Source of the DNA: Phycisphaeraceae bacterium
GTDB lineage: Bacteria > Planctomycetota > Phycisphaerae > Phycisphaerales > UBA1924
Length of the DNA: 64,000 nt
NCBI GenBank assembly: GCA_020639135.1
Contig: JACKHE010000003.1
Location: forward strand, 310,001-374,000
Direction: 5' to 3'
Shown here piece by piece: positions 8,738-17,380 of this stretch. Every line of letters begins with the position of its first letter. The first letter of the stretch is position 1. The notes below the pieces were generated by a model. The model saw nothing but the letters and a program-made list of their open reading frames with translations. It had not been told where the DNA came from and made no database searches. Both the position numbers and the translations under genes were made by a program.

Positions 8738-10774
8738 ATGTCACGCATCCCGGCCAGCGCCACCCGAATCCCGAACATCCTGACCTCCAGGATCGTGCGC
8801 GATCAGGTCACCAGCACGAGCATCCAGATGGCGCGCCTCCAGGAGCAGCTCTCCTCGGGCCTGCGCATCAACCGCGCCAGCGACGACCCCGTCGCCGCGT
8901 CGATCGTCAGCGTCCTCGACGCGCGCATCGCGCGCTCGGACCAGCGCCTGCGCAACCACGACCACGCCGAGGCCGCCCTCTCGGCGCTCGACCAGTCGCT
9001 GAGCGAGTCCGCCTCGCTGCTGCTCCAGGCCAAGGAGCTCGCCTCGGGCCAGGTCGGCTCGGGCTCCGACACCGAGACACGCCTCGCCTCCGTCGATGTC
9101 GTCGAGAGCATGATCCGGGAGCTCGTCACGCTCTCGAACACCAAGTTCACCGACCTCAACCTCCTCGGCGGCAACCGCACCGGGCAGACCCCGATCCAGG
9201 GATTCTTCGAGGGCTACCGCTACGCCGGCGCCGGCGACGGACTCCGCACCGACATCGGCGCGGGACTCGACATCCCCATCACCCTCGGCGCCGAACGGGC
9301 GCTCGGCGCCCTCTCCGCACGAGTCGAGGGCGACGCCGACCTCGACCCCGCCCTCACCCGCTCGACGCTCGTCCAGGACCTTAACGGGACCACCGGCGAC
9401 GGCGTCACCCTGGGGCAGGTCCAGATCGCCGTCGCGCCGGGCGCCACCTTCACCGTCGATCTCTCCGGCGCCACGGACGCCGGCGACATCGCCGACATCC
9501 TTGAATCCGAGATCCGCGCGCAGGTCCCCGGCGCCCTCGCCGGCGTGTTCCCGGGGGGCGTTGACGTCAACGCCGCCGGGACCGCCTTCGCCCTCAACGT
9601 CAACGCGGGATTCACCATCGACATCGCCGACGTCGGCGGGGGATCGACCGCGGCGGACCTGGGCCTGGCCGGGGTCACCTTCGACAACGCCACACCCACC
9701 GATCCCGCGGCCGACCTCGACCCGAAGCTCGGCAAGTTCACCACCTTCGGCGACCTCAACCTCGCCCCCGGGACCATCCCCGGAGACATCGTCTTCCGCA
9801 ACGGAGGCCGCGCCGGGACCGTCACCGTCACCACCGCGACAACCATCGCCGAGTTCCAGTCGGCCGTCTCGGCCCTGAACCTCGGCATCCGCGCCGAGAT
9901 CAACGACGCCGGCGACGGCCTGAACATCCTCAACGAGGTCTCCGGGTTCGACTTCGCGGTCGAGGAATCCGGAGGCGGCACCCTGACGGCCACCGCGCTG
10001 GGCATCCGCACCTTCCAGGGAACGACCCCGACCAGCGTCTTCAACGACGGCAGGGGGGTGGAGATCGCCGACGGCGCCGTGGATCCCATCTCGGGCCTGC
10101 CCGATCCCGCGCGGGACCTGGACTTCCGGATCACCCTGACCGACGGGACACAGTTCGACGTGGACCTGACCCCGTCGGACATCGTCGATGTCGCCAGCGT
10201 GCTGGCCAAGATCAACGCCGACGCCGCTCTCGCAGGCGTCGTCGTCCCGGGCACGTTCGAGGCGACGCTCGCCGACGGGACGAACGGGATCCTCTTCAAC
10301 GACAACGCCGGTGGGGGCGGGACCCTGACGGTCACCACCCTCTACGGGCACGCCGCGGAGGACCTGGGGCTGCTCGACGGAGCGTTCACGCCCGGCGCGC
10401 CGGCGACATTTGCCGGTGAGGACCGCGCAACTGTGCGCGTGGACAGCGCGATCACTGCGCTGATCGACCTGCGGGAGGCGCTCCTGCGCGATGATTCCGT
10501 TGGCATCACGCTTGCTGGAGACCGTCTGGAGACAGCCTACGACAGGTTGTCGTCCGCCCGCGCCGTCGTGGGGGGCCGCTCGACAAGGCTCCAGGCGATC
10601 CGGCAGCGGGAAGAGGACTCGAGGCTGCTCGACCAGGGCATCCGCAGCGGGCTCCGCGACCTCGACTTCATCGAGGCGTCGAGCCGCTTCGGGCTGCTGC
10701 AGGTCGTGCAGCAGGCGGGCCTGCAGACCGCGGCGGCGACCCAGTCGCTGTCGCTCCTGGACTTCCTGGGTTAG
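8738..10774 (+). CDS. flgL: Flagellar hook-associated protein 3 FlgL, unusually large
   Basis: 678 residues, roughly twice the length of typical FlgL. The flagellin-like N-terminal helix is about residues 18-150 (LQEQLSSGLRINRASDDPVA, ELVTLSNTKFTDLNLLGGNR), and the C-terminal helix about 580-678 (RLQAIRQREEDSRLL, QTAAATQSLSLLDFLG). Between them are about 400 residues with at least three modules resembling flagellin-hook IN motifs, such as FTVDLSGATDAGDIADILES, VTVTTATTIAEFQSAVSALN and FDVDLTPSDIVDVASVLAKI. Second hook-filament junction protein. The large centre probably forms surface-exposed domains. Confidence 0.9.
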   Translation: MSRIPASATRIPNILTSRIVRDQVTSTSIQMARLQEQLSSGLRINRASDDPVAASIVSVLDARIARSDQRLRNHDHAEAALSALDQSLSESASLLLQAKELASGQVGSGSDTETRLASVDVVESMIRELVTLSNTKFTDLNLLGGNRTGQTPIQGFFEGYRYAGAGDGLRTDIGAGLDIPITLGAERALGALSARVEGDADLDPALTRSTLVQDLNGTTGDGVTLGQVQIAVAPGATFTVDLSGATDAGDIADILESEIRAQVPGALAGVFPGGVDVNAAGTAFALNVNAGFTIDIADVGGGSTAADLGLAGVTFDNATPTDPAADLDPKLGKFTTFGDLNLAPGTIPGDIVFRNGGRAGTVTVTTATTIAEFQSAVSALNLGIRAEINDAGDGLNILNEVSGFDFAVEESGGGTLTATALGIRTFQGTTPTSVFNDGRGVEIADGAVDPISGLPDPARDLDFRITLTDGTQFDVDLTPSDIVDVASVLAKINADAALAGVVVPGTFEATLADGTNGILFNDNAGGGGTLTVTTLYGHAAEDLGLLDGAFTPGAPATFAGEDRATVRVDSAITALIDLREALLRDDSVGITLAGDRLETAYDRLSSARAVVGGRSTRLQAIRQREEDSRLLDQGIRSGLRDLDFIEASSRFGLLQVVQQAGLQTAAATQSLSLLDFLG

Positions 10775-10903
10775 CGCCCGGGATTTCGTATTCGGAGGCG
10801 CCCCCGCATCGGCCGCGGGCAAGCGCCGGACAGGACGTCATCCGCGGCGGAGCGTCGCGGCGTTGACCGGGAAATGGTTCGGCCGAAGCAATGGAGCTCA
10901 CCG

Positions 10904-11350
10904 ATGGAGGTGCGCACGACACGTTTCGGAACTCTGGAGATCGCGGAGGACCGCGTGATTCAGTTCCCGAAGGGGCTGCTCGGGTTCTCCCAGTTCAAGC
11001 GGTACTGCCTGCTCGAGCCCAACGACGACGCCTGCTTCTTCTGGCTGCAGTGCGTCGAAGAACCGGGGCTCGCGTTCGTCGTCACCGACCCCTCGCTGTT
11101 CGTGGCGGACTACGACGCCCCGATCCGCAAGGAGCAGATGGACGAGCTGGGGCTCCGCAACGTCGAGGACGCCCAGGTCTTCGTGATCGTCAACAAGGTC
11201 GGCGCCGAGCTGACCGGCAACCTCCAGGGCCCCCTGGTGATCAACACGCTCACGAGAAACGGCGAGCAGCTCGTGCTCGCCGACAAGCGGTGGGAAACGA
11301 GGCACAAGCTGATGGTCGTCGCCCAGGAGCAACACCGGGCGACCGCGTAG
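10904..11350 (+). CDS. fliW: Flagellar assembly factor FliW (CsrA antagonist)
   Basis: 148 residues from the ATG at 10904, which gives the family start MEVRTTRFGTLEI. Further motifs are VIQFPKGLLGFSQFKRYCLL and NLQGPLVINTLTRNGEQLVL, both characteristic of FliW. A 10-residue longer in-frame start exists but adds nothing conserved. csrA follows 91 nt downstream and three flagellin genes after that. Known mechanism in Bacillus and Campylobacter: FliW binds either flagellin or CsrA and so links flagellin translation to flagellin export. Confidence 0.95.
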   Translation: MEVRTTRFGTLEIAEDRVIQFPKGLLGFSQFKRYCLLEPNDDACFFWLQCVEEPGLAFVVTDPSLFVADYDAPIRKEQMDELGLRNVEDAQVFVIVNKVGAELTGNLQGPLVINTLTRNGEQLVLADKRWETRHKLMVVAQEQHRATA

Positions 11351-11441
11351 GCACCAAGCCGCGCACACGCTGAGTCAGGGATGACCGAAGCGATCGCCGG
11401 ACCGGCGCGTGACCGGGAAGGCCAGGAAGGAGCCGACTGCA

Positions 11442-11792
11442 ATGCTGGTGCTCTCACGGCAGCGAGACGAGACAATCATGATCGGCGACGAGATCGAGAT
11501 CACCGTCGTTGACATCAGGGGGGACAAGGTCCGGCTCGGGATCTCCGCTCCCACCAAGATCGCCGTACACCGGAAAGAAGTGTACGAGGCGATCCGGCGT
11601 GAGAACGAGCAGGCCGCCAACATCACCGGCGTCGCCATCGGCTCCATCGCCAACGCCGTATCCCCCGGCCCGCAGCGCAACAGGTCCCTCAGCGCCAGCA
11701 GGCTTGCATCGAACACCAACTGCCCGGAGCGGTTCCAGGGCGATTCCGACCACGGCGGTGAAGACCAGGGCGCCGACCGGCGCACCGCGTAA
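11442..11792 (+). CDS. csrA: Carbon storage regulator CsrA with a long C-terminal tail
   Basis: Starts MLVLSRQRDETIMIGDEIEI and continues VVDIRGDKVRLGISAP and HRKEVYEAI, the complete CsrA core. At 116 residues it has a polar tail of about 45-50 residues beyond the usual 60-75, ending SDHGGEDQGADRRTA. The N-terminal Leu4 and Arg6 and the GISAP segment for RNA binding are intact. An RNA-binding translational repressor dimer. Genetic position between fliW and the flagellin genes, plus ACGGAG sites in those leaders, points to flagellin mRNA as a target. Confidence 0.94.
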   Translation: MLVLSRQRDETIMIGDEIEITVVDIRGDKVRLGISAPTKIAVHRKEVYEAIRRENEQAANITGVAIGSIANAVSPGPQRNRSLSASRLASNTNCPERFQGDSDHGGEDQGADRRTA

Positions 11793-11871
11793 CCCCACCA
11801 GTCATCAACCCCGTAGGGGCGCGGAAGAGTCGCCCCCGAGCCAGCAGCGTCGGACACAACGACGCGGAGCA

Positions 11872-11889
11872 ACAATCACGGAGGATTGT
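11872..11889 (+). promoter_or_regulatory. CsrA-type hairpin over the ribosome-binding site of flagellin gene 1
   Basis: ACAATC (11872-11877) pairs perfectly with GATTGT (11884-11889), presenting the hexaloop ACGGAG, which matches the preferred CsrA loop ANGGAN. The GGAGG ribosome-binding site lies in the loop and 3' stem, 8 nt before the ATG at 11892. A second GCGGAGC lies about 12 nt upstream. Confidence 0.6.
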
Positions 11890-11891
11890 CC

Positions 11892-13454
11892 ATGGCGCGG
11901 ATCAACACCAACATCTCATCGCTCGTCGCCCAGAAGAACCTGGGACGCGCGAACGAGAACCTCCAGGTCAGGCTCCAACGCCTCGCCACGGGGCTCCGCA
12001 TCAACCGCGGCGCCGACGATCCCGCCGGGCTCATCGCCGCGGACAGGCTCCGCGCCGAGCTCCGGGGCGTCGAGCAGGGCGTCAAGAACTCCGAGCGCGC
12101 CAGCAACGTCATCGCCACCACCGAGGCCGCCCTCGCCGAGGTCTCCGACCTCCTCAGCTCCATCAAGTCCCTCGTCGTCGAGGCCGCCAACTCCGGCGCC
12201 TTCTCACCCGAGGAGGTCGAGGCCAACCAGCTCCAGATCGACTCCGCCATCGAGTCCATCACCCGCATCTCCAACACCGCATCCTTCGCCGGCCTGAAAC
12301 TCCTCAACGGCGAGCTCGGCTACACCCTCAGCGGCGTGGACGCGACCGAGATCCTCAAGGCCAACGTCAACAACGCCGCCTTCGGCACACGCTCGAGCAT
12401 CCCCGTGGACGTCGAGGTCATCTCCTCCGCCCAGCAGGCCATGCTCTTCTCGCGCACCGACTACAGCTCCAACCCGCCGTTCCCCGCCGGCGGGACCGAC
12501 GGCGTCCTCATCTCCACCGTCACCCTCGAGATCGCCGGCCCCACCGGCGTCCAGGTCCTGACCTTCCTCTCCGGGCAGTCCGTCAACGAGGTCGTCACCG
12601 CCGTCAACGCCATCTCCGACGCCACCGGCGTCCGCGCCGCACTCCACAACAACAACGTCGCCTCGGGCCTCCGCTTCAACTCCGTCGCTTACGGCTCCGA
12701 GGCCTTCGTCTCCATCACCAAGCTCGGCAACTCCGGCGCCTTCTTCGACACCGCCAGGCTCCCCAGCGACGCGCCGGAGACCTCCCTCGACTGGACCACC
12801 GCCTCCACCTACGTCAACGCCCAGCAGGACCTGGGCAAGGACGTCGCCGCGCTCGTCAACGGCGCGCTGGCCACCGGCCGCGGCCTCGACCTGGGCATCA
12901 AGACCAGCGAGGTCACCCTCGACCTGACCCTCGACGAGACCTTCGCCACCACGGTCAGCGGCACGCCCTCCTCCTTCACCATCACCGGCGGCGGCTCGCT
13001 CTTCCAGCTCGGCCCGCGCGTCAACTCCTCGCAGCAGATCAGCATCGGCGTCCAGTCCGTCGCCGCGTCCAGGCTGGGCGGGACCGTCATCACCGACCCC
13101 AACACCTCGACGACCGAGCTGCAGTTCCTCAACAGCATCAAGAGCGGCGAGGGCAACTCGCTCGCCTCGAAGAAGTTCCAGAACGCCAGCTCCATCCTCG
13201 ACACGGCCATCGACGAGATCGCCAGCCTCCGGGGCCGACTCGGCGCCTTCGAGCGGAACACCATCGAGACGAACGTGCGATCGCTGCAGGCCGCGATCGA
13301 GAACATCTCCGCCTCGGAATCCGAGATCCGCGACGCGGACTTCGCGCTGGAGACCTCCGAGCTGACCCGGGCGCAGATCCTCGCGTCGTCGAGCACGAGC
13401 GTCCTGGCGACCGCGAACGTGCAGGCGCAGAACGTCCTGCAGCTGCTCGGATAA
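11892..13454 (+). CDS. fliC1: Flagellin, divergent copy 1
   Basis: 520 residues. The N-terminal D0/D1 domain runs to about residue 145 (ARINTNISSLVAQKNLG, LQRLATGLRINRGADDPAGL, SFAGLKLLNGEL) and the C-terminal D1/D0 from about 435 (SLRGRLGAFERNTIETNVRS, LTRAQILASSSTSVLATANV, QNVLQLLG). The centre has a flagellin IN-like segment, VQVLTFLSGQSVNEVVTAVN. It is clearly different in the centre from copies 2 and 3. Filament subunit exported by the type III system. A TTG at 11886 is in frame but the ATG at 11892 fits the ribosome-binding site. Confidence 0.95.
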   Translation: MARINTNISSLVAQKNLGRANENLQVRLQRLATGLRINRGADDPAGLIAADRLRAELRGVEQGVKNSERASNVIATTEAALAEVSDLLSSIKSLVVEAANSGAFSPEEVEANQLQIDSAIESITRISNTASFAGLKLLNGELGYTLSGVDATEILKANVNNAAFGTRSSIPVDVEVISSAQQAMLFSRTDYSSNPPFPAGGTDGVLISTVTLEIAGPTGVQVLTFLSGQSVNEVVTAVNAISDATGVRAALHNNNVASGLRFNSVAYGSEAFVSITKLGNSGAFFDTARLPSDAPETSLDWTTASTYVNAQQDLGKDVAALVNGALATGRGLDLGIKTSEVTLDLTLDETFATTVSGTPSSFTITGGGSLFQLGPRVNSSQQISIGVQSVAASRLGGTVITDPNTSTTELQFLNSIKSGEGNSLASKKFQNASSILDTAIDEIASLRGRLGAFERNTIETNVRSLQAAIENISASESEIRDADFALETSELTRAQILASSSTSVLATANVQAQNVLQLLG

Positions 13455-13522
13455 GCGGTCCGGGCCGGGGCTCTTCCCGGATCCGATTCTCGGACCAGTT
13501 CTAAGACCAGTTCTCTGGACCA

Positions 13523-13550
13523 ACCGCCGGCGACCGCCGGCGGTTTTTTT
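13523..13550 (+). terminator. Rho-independent terminator after flagellin gene 1
   Basis: The 8-bp stem ACCGCCGG (13523-13530) and CCGGCGGT (13537-13544) is followed by seven T to 13550. Lies 69 nt after the stop codon. The rest of the 403-nt gap to flagellin 2 holds a candidate promoter and a leader of about 180 nt; I see no gene in it. Confidence 0.85.
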
Positions 13551-13642
13551 CGCGCGCGTCCCATAGTCAGCGCCAAGGCGCGGGCGGTTCCGGTTGTGCC
13601 GACGGATCGCCCCCTGTTTTCGTCACCGGCGTTACTTCGCGC

Positions 13643-13672
13643 TTGACCGGCCCTCTCCGGAGTCCCGATACC
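13643..13672 (+). promoter_or_regulatory. Candidate promoter for flagellin gene 2
   Basis: TTGACC at 13643-13648, a 17-nt spacer and CGATAC at 13666-13671. The -10 region CCCGATAC also resembles the sigma-28 element GCCGATAA, but the -35 side fits sigma-70 better. Which factor is used cannot be decided from sequence. Confidence 0.35.
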
Positions 13673-13837
13673 CAACGCCGCCACGGTGCGCCGCGAGGTG
13701 CGCCCGCAACGTGGCGCGCAGCAATGGTCGGATCCCCGGGGCGTCAACAGGCCGCGGGGCTCCAAACCGCCCCGCCGGTTGTCTCGGCGGGCGGTCGGAA
13801 TCACGGACAGCGCCGCCAGCGAGGGCGTCGCGACATT

Positions 13838-13853
13838 CTGTCACGGAGGATTG
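13838..13853 (+). promoter_or_regulatory. CsrA-type ACGGAG element at the ribosome-binding site of flagellin gene 2
   Basis: ACGGAG at 13843-13848 inside TCACGGAGGATTGTC, nearly the same 15-mer as in front of flagellin gene 1. The stem is weaker: two Watson-Crick pairs plus one wobble next to the loop. The ATG is at 13858. Confidence 0.45.
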
Positions 13854-13857
13854 TCTC

Positions 13858-15396
13858 ATGAGTCGGATTAACACCAACGTTCAGTCGCTCATCGCGCAGC
13901 GCGTGCTGGGTCAGAACAACTCTGCCCTGAGCAAGTCGCTCGACCGCCTGAGCACCGGCCTGCGGATCAACCGCGGCGCCGACGACCCCGCCGGCCTGAT
14001 CGCGTCGGAGAACCTCCGCGCCGAGAAGACCGCCATCGGCTCCGCCATCAGCAACTCCGAGCGCGCCGCCCAGGTCGCCTCGATCGCTGAGGGTGGTCTC
14101 ACCGAGATCGCCGGCCTGCTCAACGAGCTCGAAGGCCTCGTCACCTCGACCGCCAACGACGCCGGACTGAGCCAGGAGGAGAAGGAAGCGAACCAGCTCC
14201 AGATCGACTCGATCCTCCAGACCATCGACCGCGTCTCCTCCGCCACCAGCTTCCAGGGCACCCGCCTGCTCAACGGCAACTTCGACTACAACACCACCTC
14301 CGTCAACGGAGAGGTCAACAGCTACAAGATCAACGGCGCCAAGCTCGACTTCGGCGGCACCCTCGACGTGGACGTCGTCGTCACCCAGTCCGCACAGGTC
14401 GGCGGCTTCTTCCTCTCCTTCGGCGGCACCTCGATCGACCTCGGCACCGGCTCCAGCTTCGTCTTCGAGGTCGCCGGCAACATCGGCAACCGCGAACTCA
14501 GCTTCGCCTCCGGCACCACCCTCGCCGACATCGCCGCCGCCGTGAACACCTTCACCGAGGTCACCGGCGTCGAGGCCACCGTCTCCGCCACCGGCATCCG
14601 TCTGGATTCCGTCAAGTTCGGCTCCGATCAGTTCGTCTCGATCAAGGTCATCGACGACGGCTCCATCTCCGGCTCCGGCGGCATCTTCGACTACGCCACC
14701 GCCGACACCACCTCGTCGCAGACCTCCGGCAACACCGCCTTCAGCGCCGCCGCAAACGGCCTGACCGACGATGGCCAGGACGTCGGCGCCACCATCAACG
14801 GCATCCAGGCCACCTCCAAGGGCACCACGGCCTCGATCAACACCGACTTCCTCAGCGTCGAGATCGACCTCACCTCCGGAGGCTCCAGCGCCAACTCCCA
14901 GAACCTCGGCGCCATCAGCGCCTTCACGATCGCCGGCGGCGGCGCCGACTTCCAGCTCGGCTCCAACGTGGACATCGCCGGAAAGGTCTCCCTCGGCATC
15001 CAGAACGTCGCGGCCCGCACCATCGGGTCCCTGACCCACAACCTCGCCGGCACCGACACCAAGGTCGCTCTCTCCGACCTCGGCAACGGCTCCGCCCTCA
15101 ACGTCGTTGACGGCGACCTCGTCGGCGCTCAGAAGGTTGTCTCCGAGGCGATCAAGAACGTCTCCTCGCTCCGCGGCCGCCTCGGCGCGTTCCAGAAGAA
15201 CACCGTCGGCGCCACCATCCGTTCGCTGGGCGTCTCGCTCGAGAACACCACCGCGGCCGAGAGCGCCGTGCGTGACGCGGACTTCGCCAAGGAGACCGCC
15301 GAGCTGACCAGGGCCCAGATCCTGGTCTCGTCCACCACCAACGTTCTGAGCATCGCCAACACGCAGCCCCAGAACGTCCTCGGGCTCCTCGGCTAA
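13858..15396 (+). CDS. fliC2: Flagellin, copy 2
   Basis: 512 residues. The N terminus MSRINTNVQSLIAQRVLGQ with LSTGLRINRGADDPAGLIAS and the C terminus LTRAQILVSSTTNVLSIANT, QNVLGLLG are shared almost word for word with copy 3. The central 280 residues are also closely similar between copies 2 and 3 (for example FLSFGGTSIDLGTGSSFVFE), so these two are recent duplicates. The start at 13858 has the strong site GGAGGA upstream; longer in-frame starts are not supported. Major filament subunit candidate. Confidence 0.96.
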   Translation: MSRINTNVQSLIAQRVLGQNNSALSKSLDRLSTGLRINRGADDPAGLIASENLRAEKTAIGSAISNSERAAQVASIAEGGLTEIAGLLNELEGLVTSTANDAGLSQEEKEANQLQIDSILQTIDRVSSATSFQGTRLLNGNFDYNTTSVNGEVNSYKINGAKLDFGGTLDVDVVVTQSAQVGGFFLSFGGTSIDLGTGSSFVFEVAGNIGNRELSFASGTTLADIAAAVNTFTEVTGVEATVSATGIRLDSVKFGSDQFVSIKVIDDGSISGSGGIFDYATADTTSSQTSGNTAFSAAANGLTDDGQDVGATINGIQATSKGTTASINTDFLSVEIDLTSGGSSANSQNLGAISAFTIAGGGADFQLGSNVDIAGKVSLGIQNVAARTIGSLTHNLAGTDTKVALSDLGNGSALNVVDGDLVGAQKVVSEAIKNVSSLRGRLGAFQKNTVGATIRSLGVSLENTTAAESAVRDADFAKETAELTRAQILVSSTTNVLSIANTQPQNVLGLLG

Positions 15397-15455
15397 TCCC
15401 GAGAATCCCAGGGGAACCGGCGTGATCGCCGGCCCCCAACCGTGATCCGACCAGC

Positions 15456-15489
15456 GCCCCCGGGAGCGAAAGCCCCGGGGGCTCTTTTT
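15456..15489 (+). terminator. Rho-independent terminator after flagellin gene 2
   Basis: A 9-bp GC stem, 15456-15464 against 15474-15482 (GCCCCCGGG type), followed by CTTTTT at 15484-15489. Lies 60 nt after the stop. The remaining 200 nt up to flagellin 3 contain a short palindrome at 15573-15589 and no gene. Confidence 0.85.
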
Positions 15490-15673
15490 CACCGCCCCGC
15501 GCCGATTATCGGACCCCATGCCGTCCAATAACGGTTTTTTTCTCGGAATGTTGGTTCTCGGCTCAATCTCGTTTTCGGAACATCCGAAATCCTTCCCCGG
15601 AACGCACCGCGTCGTCCGCAAGCCGGATCGGATACCGGCGGCGCACGGCGCCCGAAAACAGACGACGTCTCGC

Positions 15674-15689
15674 AGGTCACGGAGGATCT
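15674..15689 (+). promoter_or_regulatory. CsrA-type hairpin over the ribosome-binding site of flagellin gene 3
   Basis: AGGTC (15674-15678) pairs with GATCT (15685-15689; four Watson-Crick pairs and one G-U) around the hexaloop ACGGAG. The ATG is at 15691, so a CsrA dimer here would block ribosome access. Confidence 0.55.
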
Positions 15690-15690
15690 C

Positions 15691-17235
15691 ATGAGCCGCA
15701 TCAACACGAATGTCCAGTCCCTCATCGCTCAGCGCGTCCTGGGCCAGAACAACCAGGCCCTGAGCGTCTCGCTCGAACGCCTGAGCACGGGCCTGCGGAT
15801 CAACCGAGGCGCCGATGACCCCGCGGGGCTCATCGCCTCCGAGAACCTTCGTTCCGAGAAGGTCGCGATCGGCCAGGCCATCAACAACTCCGAGCGCGCC
15901 GCGCAGGTCGTCGCCATCGCCGAGGGCGGCCTCACCGAGATCGCCGGGCTCCTCAACGAGCTCGAAGGTCTCGTCACCGCCACCGCCAACGACGCCGGGC
16001 TCAGCTCCGAGGAGAAAGCCGCCAACCAGCTCCAGGTGGACTCCATCCTCCAGACCATCGACCGCGTCGCCAGCGCCACCAGCTTCCAGGGCAACCGACT
16101 CCTCAACGGAAACCTCGACTACACCGCCTCCAACGTCTCCAACAACGTCGGCGACTACCAGATCAACGGCGCCAAGCTCCAGTACGGCGGCTCGCTCGAT
16201 GTCGATGTCGTCATCACACAGTCCGCGCAGGTCGGGGGATTCTTCCTCTCCTTCGGCGGCACGTCGATCGATCTCGGCACGGGCTCCAGCTTCGTCTTCG
16301 AGATCTCCGGCGTCATCGGCAACCGCGAGCTGAGCTTCGCCTCCGGCACCGCCCTCGCCGACATCGTGGACGCCATCAACACCTTCACCGAGGTCACCGG
16401 CGTCGAGGCCTCCGTCTCCGCCACCGGCATCCGGCTCGAATCCTCGGAGTTCGGCTCCGACCAGTTCGTCTCCGTCAAGATCATCGATGACGGCAACGTC
16501 AATGGCGCCGACGGCATCTACAACTACGTCTCCGACGACACCAACACCTCGCTCACCTCCGGCGTCACCGCCTTCAACACGCAGGCCGCGGCCAACGGGC
16601 TCACCGACGCCGGTCAGGACGTCGGCGCCACCATCAACGGCATCACCGCCACCTCCCGCGGCGCCAAGGCCTCCATCAACACCGACTTCCTCAGCGTTGA
16701 CCTGACGCTCGAAGCCACCGGCTCGGGCGCCCACGCCCAGTCGCTCGGGTCCGTCTCCGCACTGACCATCACCGGCGGCGGCGCCGACTTCCAGCTCGCC
16801 TCCAACGTGGACATCGCCGGCAAGGTCTCCCTCGGCATCGGCAACGTCGCCGCCAGGACCATCGGGCGATCCCTCCACGACCTCTCCTCGGTCAGCACCG
16901 AGGTCTTCCTCGCCGACCTCGCCAACGGCGCCGACCTCAACCTCGAGACCGGCGACCTCGTCGGCGCTCAGAAGGTCGTCTCCCAGGCGATCAAGGACGT
17001 CTCCTCACTCCGGGGCCGACTCGGCGCCTTCCAGAAGAACACCGTCGGCGCGACCATCCGCTCGCTGGGGGTCTCGCTCGAGAACACCACCGCCGCAGAG
17101 AGCGCCATCCGCGACTCCGACTTCGCCTCGGAGACCTCCGAGCTGACCAGGGCGCAGATCCTCGTGTCCTCCACGACGAACGTCCTGGCCATCGCAAACT
17201 CCCAGCCGCAGAACGTGCTCTCGCTCCTCGGCTAA
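15691..17235 (+). CDS. fliC3: Flagellin, copy 3
   Basis: 514 residues with complete flagellin N- and C-terminal helices (MSRINTNVQSLIAQRVLG; LTRAQILVSSTTNVLAIANS; QNVLSLLG). Very close to copy 2 over its whole length, including the centre, with scattered conservative substitutions and one 2-residue length difference overall. It has its own leader with a CsrA-type hairpin and its own terminator, so it can be expressed alone. Function: filament subunit; the reason for keeping two near-equal copies is not visible. Confidence 0.96.
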   Translation: MSRINTNVQSLIAQRVLGQNNQALSVSLERLSTGLRINRGADDPAGLIASENLRSEKVAIGQAINNSERAAQVVAIAEGGLTEIAGLLNELEGLVTATANDAGLSSEEKAANQLQVDSILQTIDRVASATSFQGNRLLNGNLDYTASNVSNNVGDYQINGAKLQYGGSLDVDVVITQSAQVGGFFLSFGGTSIDLGTGSSFVFEISGVIGNRELSFASGTALADIVDAINTFTEVTGVEASVSATGIRLESSEFGSDQFVSVKIIDDGNVNGADGIYNYVSDDTNTSLTSGVTAFNTQAAANGLTDAGQDVGATINGITATSRGAKASINTDFLSVDLTLEATGSGAHAQSLGSVSALTITGGGADFQLASNVDIAGKVSLGIGNVAARTIGRSLHDLSSVSTEVFLADLANGADLNLETGDLVGAQKVVSQAIKDVSSLRGRLGAFQKNTVGATIRSLGVSLENTTAAESAIRDSDFASETSELTRAQILVSSTTNVLAIANSQPQNVLSLLG

Positions 17236-17291
17236 TCCCTGATCCTCCACCGGGGGCGCCCGGCCGACAACCGCCCCCCAGGAATCCGTTC

Positions 17292-17321
17292 AACCCCCGC
17301 CACCGATGGCGGGGGTTTTTT
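17292..17321 (+). terminator. Rho-independent terminator after flagellin gene 3
   Basis: CCCCCGCCA (17294-17302) pairs with TGGCGGGGG (17307-17315) across a 4-nt loop, flanked by AA and a T run at 17316-17321. It ends the flagellar block. Confidence 0.9.
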
Positions 17322-17380
17322 CGTGGGCCCGTGAGCCAGGACGATCCGTATGCGCCAAAGATCAAGCCGTGTTGTACCTC

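Noticed and set aside
8741..10822. 693-codon minus-strand frame over flgL
   Set aside because: Antisense to a well-supported flgL; composition and lack of motifs mark it as a codon-bias artefact.
15499..15512. GCCGATTA upstream of flagellin 3 as a sigma-28 -10 element
   Set aside because: Seven of eight bases match, but the -35 side falls in the T run of the flagellin 2 terminator and does not resemble TAAAGTTT.
13801..16878. Very long open frame (over 1000 codons) on the minus strand across flagellin genes 2 and 3
   Set aside because: It is the antisense shadow of two GC-rich flagellin genes; the translation is low-complexity Gly/Asp/Val/Glu with no domain, and the plus-strand frames are clear flagellins.
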